A stretch of 64,000 nucleotides of DNA, taken from the NCBI GenBank assembly GCA_013339895.1, contig JABACO010000013.1, forward strand, positions 2,019,696 through 2,083,695. The letters are read 5' to 3'. The number at the start of each line of letters is the position of its first letter. Position 1 is the stretch's first letter. The notes beneath the pieces were generated by a model. That model did not search any database. It was not told the origin of the DNA and saw only the letters and a program-made list of their open reading frames with translations. Origin of the DNA: Ephydatia muelleri (Eukaryota > Porifera > Demospongiae > Spongillida > Spongillidae). Of this stretch, positions 9,441 to 19,033 are shown piece after piece. Position numbers and translations under genes: made by a program.

Positions 9441-9685
9441 TGAATTAGATGGTTTGGATACTTGTCTGCCGCAGATATGGAATCTTAGTTATGCAAACAA
9501 ATGCTGCATGTAAATATCATTAATCTTGTTCAAGTATCAGTTTTTACTACTCAGCAATAGTGCCAACCGAAGTATTGATTAATCTTCTCAGTGTTTACAC
9601 TTCTAAGTTCAACTCACACCACGGCCGTTTGCGGCCATTGAAATTGTGGCCTCCACCTCCGTAATATTGAAGAGATAACGTAACA
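9441..9685. repeat. Direct repeat, copy B (partner 8363-8626)
   Basis: Second copy of the 260-base sequence described at 8363, starting exactly at the end of the fold-back element. It is followed at once by AT-rich MITE-like sequence. Confidence 0.85.
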
Positions 9686-10316
9686 CTGTTGAGTAACTAA
9701 ATTCAAAATCAAAATTATCAAGGCCCCTGTATTCATCAATATTCAAGTTATTGGTTAATAAGATGTGATTTTAAATTACCCTATGGTCCAATCATCTTGT
9801 TTGGATTGATTAATTTTCAAGTTACTAATTTCAATGCTGAGTTATTAAAGTTAAGTATCATTTTATGTTTCCTGGCTTATTAAGTCCAATTATAAATGGC
9901 TATTACACTCATTCTTAGTTAGAGAAACACAACTCGATCATCTATAAATACCTTAATTAATTAACCTCAGTGAGTTATTAAACTACAAAGTCTCTTGATT
10001 GTGTGAGGGTTATCAAGTTTGATTTGTTGATTTTTTATAACAGAATTGTAGCAATTGAAATAATTATAGTTTTAGATCTTATTGTCTACTGAAAAATAAT
10101 CATCATAATACAGTTTGTTGCATATTATTAGTTCATGTTAGTTAACGTTATTGTTGATTTTAATTAGACAATATTAAAAGCACTTAAATTTAAGTTTGCA
10201 CTATTATTATTTGCCTGATCATTACAGTGTAAAACTTTAAAAACAAGCTTATTAACAATTACTTGTATGGAGTTATGACGATTAAAACCTGTCCTGTTCA
10301 TTTCTGGACACCCTGT
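9686..10316. mobile_element. AT-rich MITE-like block with one CAGGGTGTCC end
   Basis: The composition matches the MITE at 2740-3362, and the right end reads GGACACCCTG followed by TA. That is the same terminal decamer as that MITE, although the next bases differ. No matching left terminus was found near 9686, so the element appears to be 5'-truncated by the preceding direct repeat. Confidence 0.5.
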
Positions 10317-10618
10317 ATAAATTTATTCTCTCATCAATTTACAGTTCTTCATCAATATATGTTGTGGATGCCCATACTAAATTTCAACGATGTCTCAGGT
10401 ACAGAACCAATGATAGCTGCATACTTCTCCCATGCTACTTCTGTCACACTTTGTTGGTGAAGTACTGAACTTGTATGTGTGGTCATCACTTTTTTACATC
10501 CCGTTTGTACCTTCTCAGCAGTGTTTGTGATCAGCTAAGGTGCTGGCTTAAGTTCTGCTGGCTCTAGCTGTGTGGAACTGCATGGACACTTCACCGCTAC
10601 ACACTTGAACTCCATCAG
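10317..10618. other. No feature seen
   Basis: Mixed-composition sequence without a supported reading frame or clear repeat. Confidence 0.4.
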
Positions 10619-10804
10619 TTAAAATATTTTTTTCAGTGTGCAAGAGCATGGCAGCTCTAGATGTTGGCAGAGGATCATCAAGCAGATTGGGCACTGCAGC
10701 TGGTCCAAGATGGGTGGGTTATTTATTGTTTGCAGTTGCACATGTGGAACTACCTCTGGGAAGTGGATCTGCTTTTTTAACTCTTCTTTTCTATAGGTGA
10801 ACAC
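10619..10804 (-). pseudogene. RING-finger start, fragment of a RAG1-N-like element
   Basis: The minus frame contains 'LDQLQCPICLMILCQHLEL' followed by 'PCSC'. C-P-I-C-x-x-I-L...L-P-C is the first half of a RING finger, in the form I remember from transposon proteins that resemble the N-terminal part of vertebrate RAG1. The second half of the RING is missing, since the frame ends in a T/A tract. The more complete relative at 21946-23690 has the equivalent segment 'ICSICQGVLTQPMQLPC'. It is a dead fragment or an isolated exon. Confidence 0.45.
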
Positions 10805-11160
10805 ACAATATATTTACAGGTATGTATACATGCACATATCCCTCTTCTGCATGTACCATCCACTAAAAGATAATGGTGGAGCTCGTATATGCAATAACCT
10901 GATCTTGAGCTTGTAGATATCTGTCAATTACTTGTTTGCATGAATAGCAAAATGATGGTATGGGTATCTGGGACATTGTTACTTATGTACAGTAAAGAGC
11001 TGTGCTGCAAACTCAGAGCATTGATAAATGCTCTTTTCATTTTCCCTGTAGTTACTATATGGTTCCACATAAACCATCTTCCATGGGGTGATCCGTCAAG
11101 CCTATGTGGTCAGATACGAACGAACCACACAGATTATTCATAAAATACAGAATTGTACTC
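10805..11160. other. No feature seen
   Basis: No supported gene or repeat in this stretch. Confidence 0.4.
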
Positions 11161-11163
11161 AAA

Positions 11164-11223
11164 GCTGGCCATATTGGTTTTTTCACAACACAGTAACTGT
11201 GTTGTGAAAAATCAATATGGCCA
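11164..11223. repeat. Near-perfect 60-bp palindrome
   Basis: CTGGCCATATTG...CACAACACAG, TAA, CTGTGTTGTG...CAATATGGCCAG. The two arms of about 28 bases would form one hairpin with a tiny loop. No target duplication is obvious. Confidence 0.85.
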
Positions 11224-11417
11224 GGCACTAATACACGTTAATTTTCCAACTGACAAATTCATTCCGAAAGATGAGTGTATACATATATCACACAGGAAGA
11301 GACAAATTCATATATGGGACCAAACTTGCCTTTATAAAAACACATGAATAGTACTCATACGTTATTATGCCATATATAATAATTATTACTGAAAACATGA
11401 TAAAATATCACTTTGTT

Positions 11418-11912
11418 GTCAGTGAGCAGGGAGTGCTGCTCCATCATCAAACCCTAGACCACATGTCAGTGTGCAGGGAGTGCTGCTCCGTCATCAAACC
11501 CTAGACCACATGTCAGTGTGCAGGGAGTGCTGCTCCGTCATCAAACCCTAGACCACATGTCAGTGTGCAGGGAGTGCTGCTCCATCATCAAACCCTAGTG
11601 AGCAGGGAGTGCTGCTCCATCATCAAACCCTAGTGAGCAGGGAGTGCTGCTCCATCATCAAACCCTAGTGAGCAGGGAGTGCTGCTCCATCATCAAACCC
11701 TAGTGAGCAGGGAGTGCTGCTCCATCATCAAACCCTAGTGAGCAGGGAGTGCTGCTCCATCATCAAACCCTAGTGAGCTGCTGCTCCATCATCAAACCCT
11801 AGTGAGCAGGGAGTGCTGCTCCATCATCAAACCCTAGTGTGCAGGGAGTACTGCTCCATCATCAAACCCTAGTGAGCAGGGAGTGCTGCTCCATCATCAA
11901 ACCCTAGACCAC
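11418..11912. repeat. Minisatellite with GTGCTGCTCCATCATCAAA
   Basis: About twelve tandem units share GCAGGGAGTGCTGCTCC and ATCATCAAACCCTAG. The first three units are longer (about 57 bp, with ACCACATGTCAGTG) and the rest are about 37 bp. One unit near 11775 has a deletion. No stable protein frame is evident. Confidence 0.9.
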
Positions 11913-11929
11913 ATCGCCATTTCACTCTA

Positions 11930-12332
11930 GAGCCATGCAAACACAGGCTAGGCAGGACTGAAACAACAAAGGGTGTAAATTGACGACGTCGATCTTCAAC
12001 AGCTTTCTGATAAATCCTTTTCTTTTCTTTTGCTGCACTGTACTTAATCGACGTAACTTTGACGCGTCATGAAATACTATCTATGCTGTCACACTGCAAC
12101 GCTTCAAGGGATACAATAACGCCTAATTGCATTTTCAAACTTAGCAGAAACATACTGCATCAAAATAATAAATAAATAAATAAATAAAGCAGGCCGCTGT
12201 AAAATTAACCTTGCTGCTCAAGGCTCAAGTCAATGGCAAAGAATGTTCAGTGTGGTGTATGGTAGGAAGGCGGGCACATACGGCTGCTCCTGCAAATTGC
12301 TAACAATCACTTACGTCATCAATAATTAACAA
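11930..12332. other. Non-coding, short (TAAA)n tract
   Basis: No gene seen. An (AATA)n microsatellite lies at about 12165-12187. Confidence 0.4.
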
Positions 12333-12340
12333 CTAGGGAG

Positions 12341-12445
12341 CAGCCCCGGATCCAGGAATTTGTTATGGGGGGGGCGGTTTACCAGAGGGGCGGCAATGTA
12401 TGCGAAGCTGTTTGAACGGAGGAGGGGGGTGCAGTCCGCTTACGA

Positions 12446-12483
<38 letters not shown>

Positions 12484-12766
12484 GCAGTCGGCAAGTCGCA
12501 TTCTGTACTAGAACACAAGGAACATCACGGCAAACGGGTCCACTCCGCATCTGCCCTGTCGTGCTCCACCGCTTCGTTGACATTTGTCCGTACAACTGAG
12601 TTATCGGGACTTTTAAGTATGGCGCAACACGTTATCTGTAGATCTTTGTCGTCGGGAAGGGAGGGGGGGGGGGGGGGGGCGGCAAAAGCTGCCAGGGGGC
12701 GGCATTTCATACGCGATGGGGGGGGCGGCCGCCCCCCCCCCCAAGGCTATGCTGGATCCGGGGCTG
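12341..12766. mobile_element. hAT-type MITE, 426 bp, perfect 8-bp target duplication
   Basis: The terminal inverted repeats CAGCCCCGGATCCAG and CTGGATCCGGGGCTG are flanked by CTAGGGAG on both sides (12333-12340 and 12767-12774). CA/TG ends of this kind with an 8-bp duplication are the hallmark of the hAT superfamily. The inside is non-coding and contains a 36-base G run (12447-12482) and further G/C runs. Confidence 0.92.
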
Positions 12767-13019
12767 CTAGGGAGCTACGTTGCATCCCCAGGGAGATGCT
12801 CCTGTACGCGACCTCTCTGCTCTTCTTTGCAGCAGTCGCTAACCATGGTTCGTGTTCCGTCTATGGTTCCACCGAGGACGGCAGAGTGAAAGCCGCGGCT
12901 GTAGAACAAACTAGCGACACCCTAACATTACCCAGTGAAAAAATCTTGAGTATGATCTTGGCCCAAGATCTAGATGGCCAAGATTATGGCGGCCAATTTC
13001 TTGGCATCTTGACCCAAGA

Positions 13020-13445
13020 TCTTAGCCACAATCTTGCCTCATCTTGGCCATGATCTTGCCTCCTTGCCCCTAGATCTTGGCCATGATCTTGCCTCCTTGC
13101 CCCCAGATCTTGGCCATGATCTTGCCTCCTTTCCCCCAGATCTTGGCCATGATCTTGCCTCCTTGCCCCCAGATCTTGGCCATGATCTTGCCCCTAGATC
13201 TTGGCCATGATCTTGCCTCCTTGCCCCTAGATCTTGGCCATGATCTTGCCTCCTTGCCCCTAGATCTTCGCCATGATCTTGCCTCCTTGCCCCCAGATCT
13301 TGGCCATGATCTTGCCTCCTTGCCCTTAGATCTTGGCCATGATCTTGCCTCCTTGCCCCTAGATCTTGGCCATGATCTTGCCTCCTTGCCCCTAGATCTT
13401 GGCCATGATCTTGCCTCCTTGCCCCCTAGATCTTGGCCATGATCT
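13020..13445. repeat. 33-bp minisatellite (ATCTTGGCCATGATCTTGCC)
   Basis: About 12-13 units of 33 bp read ATCTTGGCCATGATCTTG plus CCTCCTTGCCCCTAG. One shorter unit lacks CCTCCTTGC. Because 33 is a multiple of 3 the repeat is open in frame on both strands ('KEARSWPRSRG' on minus), which explains the long open frames. No start, domain or exon structure supports a gene. Confidence 0.92.
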
Positions 13446-13777
13446 AACATCCAACGCACAACTGATCCTGCATCCTTGATTGACACAAGAAATTTTAAAT
13501 TTTATGAATAATATAATGAAAAGTAATAAATTAACGAACATGATTTATTATATACAACACACCTATATGTACTTAAAGTCTTTACGAAAGTGAAGACGAC
13601 CTAGCCAGTAATGCCCTAGCGTTGGCCCTGACCAGGCCAATACTTAGTCTTCCATAAAGCCCATATACATTTTAACATTTTACAAAGAGATAATTATATA
13701 TTTAAACAACAAAGTACATAATAAATTTACTGCTCCTTCTTTGCTTTAGATTTGCCTAGGTCTCGGCATTTCTGACT
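13446..13777. other. No feature seen
   Basis: AT-rich stretch with no supported gene. Confidence 0.4.
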
Positions 13778-14290
13778 GAATGCAATACATACATTATCAG
13801 AGAGTGTGTGCTAGCTAACACATAGACGTGTACTAACCTTAAACAGATCAATCCTCCTCAATGGGAACACATCAAGCATCGCCAGTTGATCCCCATCGGA
13901 GAGGTGGGCATCTATAAGAATGCAATACATACATTATCAGAGAGTGTGTGCTAACACATACACGTGTACTAACCTTAAACAGATCAATCCCCATCAATGG
14001 GAACACATCAAGGGTCGCCAGTCGATCCCCATCAGAGAAGTGGGCATCTATAAGAATGCAATACATACATTATCAGAGAGTGTGTGCTAGCTAACACATA
14101 CACGTGTACTAACCTTAAACAGATCAATCCCTCTCAATGAGAACACATCATGCATCGCCAGTTGAGCCCCATCGGAGAGGTGGGCATCTATAAGAATGCA
14201 ATACATACATTATCAGAGAGTGTGTGCTAGCTAACACATACACGTGTACTAACCTTAAACAGATCAATCCCTCTCAATGAGAACACATCA
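13778..14290. repeat. Tandem repeat of about 140 bp, four copies
   Basis: Units begin with AATGCAATACATACATTATC at about 13780, 13919, 14056 and 14196. They contain GTGTGTGCTAGCTAACACA, itself palindromic around GCTAGC, and CCTTAAACAGATCAATCC. The last unit is incomplete. Confidence 0.9.
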
Positions 14291-14291
14291 T

Positions 14292-14361
14292 GACAGTTAA
14301 TTATTAAGTCTCGCACCTTTTCGCTATAGCGAAAAGGTGCGAGTCTTAATAATTAACTGTC
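14292..14361. repeat. 70-bp palindrome centred on GCTATAGC
   Basis: GACAGTTAATTATTAAG... and its complement ...CTTAATAATTAACTGTC surround CTCGCACCTTTTCGC and its complement. It directly follows the truncated last unit of the 140-bp tandem array and may be a tiny fold-back element inserted in it. Confidence 0.85.
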
Positions 14362-14632
14362 TGAACGTTTAGTTTCACTTTGTCGTAGACTAAGAAGACA
14401 GGCCGACGGATCAGGGGTTGTCGTCAAACTGAACAGCCTCGGAGGCAACACGCACGACCAGATCCTTGTCCACTGGGCGGGTCACCCATCCCAAGATCTC
14501 TTCGTTCTAACACGTAGGCGGGACCCCGTTACTGAACGATCTTTGGAGAGCTGGCTGTGGAGGTAACACGGCATTCTTCGTATAGTCAGTAGGGACTGTT
14601 GCGTCTATAGCCGCTATAACGCTACGCGTCTG

Positions 14633-14633
<1 letters not shown>

Positions 14634-14710
<77 letters not shown>

Positions 14711-14745
14711 GCGCGCGCGCACACACGCGCACACGCACACATGCG

Positions 14746-14793
<48 letters not shown>

Positions 14794-14811
14794 CACACAC
14801 ACACACACACC
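14634..14811. repeat. (CA)n/(CG)n microsatellite
   Basis: CA repeats with GCGCGC interruptions in the middle. This is the counterpart of 5875-6044 in the duplicated segment. Confidence 0.95.
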
Positions 14812-14909
14812 ACCTCGCGCCACATACACGAAACAAGGTCTTCTGATAATGGAAATACATTTAGTAATGAGACTTCAAAGCTTGGGGACGATGCTTTGAT
14901 CGAGTGGTA

Positions 14910-15170
14910 CTACATTAGCCCTGACGGAAGCAAGGTACTGTCAATGTGGCCTTTGTGGCATATGTCACTGGTGTTGTTATATATATTTAGCTCATCTTTG
15001 CTGATGTATTTCATCGCACCTTGTATATCACCGCTGACGAAGGACAGAGCTATACTAGACATGATGTCCCATTTGTACCGGACAAGCTGGTCTTCCAGAA
15101 GCAAACCATTCCCAACTCTAAGAGTGATGTTGTCCTTGGTTACAACAGCACTGCACAAAGTGTAATTGAA
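14910..15170 (-). CDS. Unidentified minus-strand reading frame
   Basis: An open frame reads 'TLCSAVVTKDNITLRVGNG', 'VRYKWDIMSSIALSFVSGD', 'KYISKDELNIYNNTSDICHK' and ends 'PSGLM'. I do not recognise it. The upstream part of the frame runs into the 22-bp tandem repeat at 15171-15310, so the N-terminus is doubtful. It could be an old exon or a transposon fragment. Confidence 0.3.
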   Translation of the reverse strand, partial: FNYTLCSAVVTKDNITLRVGNGLLLEDQLVRYKWDIMSSIALSFVSGDIQGAMKYISKDELNIYNNTSDICHKGHIDSTLLPSGLM

Positions 15171-15310
15171 CCAGTTTGAGCTTGTATCCTTCCCATTCCA
15201 TCCTGGTCTCCTTCCCATTCCATCCTGGTCTCCTTCCCATTCCATCCTGGACTCATTCCCAATCCACCCTGGTCTCCTTTCTATTCCATCCTGGTCTCAC
15301 TCCCATTGTA
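15171..15310. repeat. Tandem repeat of about 22 bp (CCCATTCCATCCTGGTCTCC)
   Basis: Five to six degenerate copies of TTCCCATTCCATCCTGGTCTC. In the other segment copy (7228-7258) only one unit is present, so the array expanded after the duplication. Confidence 0.85.
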
Positions 15311-15400
15311 TTGTGGTCTCTTCCTACAGCTCTATGTCTCCCAGACACTGGGAAAGAATGGCAACTGGAAAACTCTGCATACAGGCAATGTGACACGATA

Positions 15401-18217
15401 CTGTAGGGCCAAAAATTTTCGGAAGGCAAATATTTTCGGATATTTGCATATTCAGTGCAGTACCGTAAATAATTTAGCGCAATGGTTTGTTGGTTACGCC
15501 TTCTGCCGTAAAGAATTCGAAGATATTTTCGGATGTACATGCACGCTAGTGAAATTGCATTTTGCTTGCTTTGCGTTATGTTCCCACTTTTAAGAGACAT
15601 TCAGCCGATGCGCCTTGTGCGAACGGAAGGATCTTGTTACCAAGCTAAAATAACAAGCCGCTTCGTACATACATTCAACAGTCGATACTACAGTAACACG
15701 TACGGGTAGAAAGCATGCACACAGCATAATCAAAAACCAATTGCATAGTAAGATATACCAGCATCCATTGATTACTAGTATTAAACAGGGCCACCCTGTG
15801 AGACAGAGGCACTTCTTTGAACAGCTAAAGTAGCCACTACTACCGCAGTAGAAGAAGCAGCACACAACTTTTCTGAAGCAGGAGCATCATTAGCACCTGC
15901 AGAGGTAACATATACATAATGTTGAGGTTAATTTTAATATACATGTATTGCCCCACCTGGTGGCACAGCAATAACTGCCTCAAATGATCCATCTGTTTGC
16001 CTATTCCATATAAACTGCTGCCCCTCCAGGACTCCTTTAATAGTGTTGGGTGCAATAGAAATAACATTGAATTCCTGATCTGGCTTGACCTGATTTCCAA
16101 GCATACGCCTAGCCAGAGTTTCTATATCAAAGCTTGGCACAGTGTTGACTGTAATTCCCAATCGGGCTGGATCAAATTCATGAACAGGCACTGCACATGT
16201 TTGCTGTATAGAGCAAAAAGGATGCTGTATGCCTACTGCTTCCCAGCATTGTTTGACTAACTGTTTATCCTCACTCATAGAATTGATAGCTTCAATCATC
16301 CAAGCAGCATGCAGAGGCTTAATAAAACTCAACTTCATATTAACCTCAATATTCTGAATGTTTTGTTGCCTTTCAAGGTGCTCATAAATGCTTTTAGCAT
16401 ACCATGTATTGAAATTCTGGGCCATTTTTTGCTTCAATACTCGGTTGAAGATACTGTCCAGTGGCTGTAACTCAGAAGTACAGTTGGGTGGTACAATAAC
16501 ATGAATAATGCCATTTTGTTTCAGAAATTCTAACACTGATGTTGTTACATGGGACTTATATATATCCATGATTAGTAATGCTGGTTGGGACTGTGCCATA
16601 TGACTGTGGGCCTTAATGTGTTGAACAAAGGGTATAATTACTTTATTAATGTAACGTAGTACTGTTTCCTCGTTGGCCCAGTGAGTCTCTGAGTGCCAAA
16701 TATCCCAAGTAGAAGGAAACTTGACATTTTTTGGAGGATGGCATGCTACAGTTTTGCCTTGGTAGAGGATTTGTGGTGGCAACACAACACCAGACATTGT
16801 AATTCCCATGACTGCAGTGATCTGGCGCTTGTCTTCTTTTGCTACAATAGGTACCTGAATAACAACATGCGGTAAATAATTGCAGTAGTGGTATAGAATG
16901 TTAAGGCACAGCTTCAAAATAGTTATGCAGACTATTGTGTACATGGCTCTGCTCACTATACTCACTGTAACACTTGCTAAGCACTGGCTCAGTTCTAAGT
17001 TCTAAAGGCTGCCATTTTGTTGTTGTCCACCAAAACGGTGAGCTGTTTACATATGCAGCTTATACAGATACAATGCTGATTCGATTTGTGGGAACAATTC
17101 AATAAGATGATAGATAGATAATTGGCTACGTGCATGGTCTGCAGAAGGTTGTTTTTTTTTTTTTTGAGAACTGATCACATTAATTCTACAATACAATACT
17201 AGTACTAGTAACTTGATGTATACAAACCTCTAACGTATACCGGTACATGCATGCATAGAGGCCCACCTGAGTTGATCCAATCACCTCCATTGTGTAGCCC
17301 CCAGTAAATGTATAGTGTAGCCCTGTCTCATCTATGTTGATCACCAGCTCAGCTGGTATTGACTTAGCCACTATCAGGTCTTTCACTGCTTTCAAGAACT
17401 CCGCCTGAATTCGTGGAAAATCTTCGGGAACCTTTTTAGCTGCCTTGGTCCCTTTTCGTTTCACCATGCCTAAGTATCTGAAAATTGATTTAGAAAATGA
17501 CCGATCGATGACAACTGGACCCCCGTTCTCTCTTAAATGAAATGGACAGTAATATAGATATAATGCACGAGCGGTAGCTACGGCGATCTTTCCATTCACG
17601 ACACCACCAGAGGCGCGCAACGAAAGGAGATACAATTTTAGTTTTTCACGAATGAACTCTTCCATTTTCGGTGGACGCCCTCTCTTCTTTCTCTGAAGCA
17701 CAGTCAGCTGCTTGCCTGATGATGACGCTTCCATTTCGAATGCTTTCTTTAGACTGAACGCAGTACTGACAGGTATACCGAAGTTTTTGGAAGCCTTACT
17801 AGGACCATGCTCAACTGCAAACTTTCCAATCTTCGCTCGTACACTTTCATCTTTTATGTTGTACCTTCCTCTTGGTCGATAGACTGGGTTAGCCGTGATT
17901 GCTTGAATGACAGACGTATTTATCTCCTGGCAGATCGGTGAAGATGATGCCAAATCCATCTGCTGTGGATTTGGTACGTGGAATACCGTGGCTACACTAA
18001 TTATATCCATTCAACAGCGACCAGGCAAACTGAAACGCGCACGTTTACAACGATCAAGCAGAAAATTCTCATAATTAGAACTTATACTGACATACTACTA
18101 GTAGTGTTTTCGAATGCAGGTATTCTAAAATTACTGTCCATGATTTAGCATATGCAAATATCCGAAAATAATTGCCATCCGAAAATATTGTCCGTGCGAA
18201 AATTTTTGGCCCTACAG
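15401..18217 (-). mobile_element. Complete pogo/Tigger-like transposon, 2.8 kb
   Basis: The terminal inverted repeats are identical for 21 bp, beginning CTGTAGGGCCAAAA. Both ends are flanked by TA (15399-15400 and 18218-18219), the target duplication of the Tc1/mariner/pogo group. Subterminal pieces such as GATATTTGCATAT are also inverted at the two ends. The single gene inside (15781-18010, minus) is intact by eye, so this could be a recently active copy. Confidence 0.93.
15781..18010 (-). CDS. Pogo/Tigger-like DDE transposase, three exons
   Basis: Exons are 18010-17267, 16854-15957 and 15896-15781. Introns are GT-AG, phase 0 then phase 1, and no stop or frameshift is seen. The N-terminal third is a DNA-binding region with helix-turn-helix character ('YNIKDESVRAKIGKFAVEHG', 'SKASKNFGIPVSTAFSLKKA') and a basic 'KKRGRPP' AT-hook-like motif. 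The catalytic core follows: 'VINIDETGLHYTF' (first Asp), 'LLIMDIYKSH' (second Asp) and 'NCTSELQPLDSIFNR' (third Asp), the DDE_1 pattern of pogo, Tigger, jerky and CENP-B relatives. The tail is 'SVSQGGPV'. The enzyme would cut at the 21-bp ends of the surrounding element and insert it at TA. Confidence 0.92.
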
Positions 18218-18219
18218 TA

Positions 18220-19030
18220 CTTCTGGAGGGAACTGGAACTGCCTTATGAGCAGAACACAATAGTCTACTTTGAGGTTGACCTAGGCAGTACGTACTCCCA
18301 ATGAGCATACCTTATATGGACATAGAGTGTCCCCTACACAGATAACTCTGCCATCCTGAAGCAATCCTCCTCCCCATTCCTAAATGTGGAGGACTTCCCT
18401 CAGTTAGGGGCATTCCTTCCTAACACTGATGAAGTGCAATTCTTTTATTGGTACAAATCTAACCGACTAGCCAAATAATGTGGATGTACAGAATACATTA
18501 TAGCAAATGATTAAGTAACTACCTACAATTAGATTGAAATTGTGACCCACATAACTATTCAAATTGAACAGAAGGTTATTACTAATTTGTAAATATTACT
18601 TATTGGTTTCTGAAAAATGTAAGTCAAACTGGTTATTGATTTCAATTAATTTATTTCAATGGTAAATTATTGCAGCTCGATTTTATGGATTGTCAAGGGT
18701 TTTCTTTAAGTTCAATTAGTTTGTAATTGCAGTAATTCCCCGCATGAACATTGTTTTAATTTGGTTAGTTTATCTAAACTACATTTTATTTGTACTTATT
18801 AAACCATACTATTAAACTGCAGTTTTCAAATGCTTGACTTTTTTATATTTGTTTTCACCATCATTACTAAACTAATCATAACGATTGATGCATCAATCAA
18901 TTTCAATAATCATTTCAAAATGTTGCAGTCACTCAGAAACACCTGATTTACACACACATACCTTACTTACACGTGCACATGTACACACTCCCATGCATCA
19001 ATCATGGTTGACTGACTCAGGTTGCTTCGC
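18220..19030. other. AT-rich non-coding stretch
   Basis: No supported gene. The AT-rich part at 18480-18940 resembles in composition the MITE interiors at 2760-3330 and 9690-10300, but I could not see terminal repeats. Confidence 0.4.
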
Positions 19031-19033
19031 TGA

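Larger units (their letters stand above)
14505..15240. repeat. Duplicated segment, copy 2 (intact, matches 4480-7300)
   Basis: The uninterrupted version of the segment described at 4480. It contains a (CA)n tract at 14634-14811 and the unidentified minus-strand frame at 14910-15170. It shows the pre-insertion sequences for both Helitron-like elements. Confidence 0.85.

Noticed and set aside
11418..11912. Regular direct repeats as a possible CRISPR array
   Set aside because: There are no unique spacers. Units are contiguous, and the surroundings are eukaryotic.
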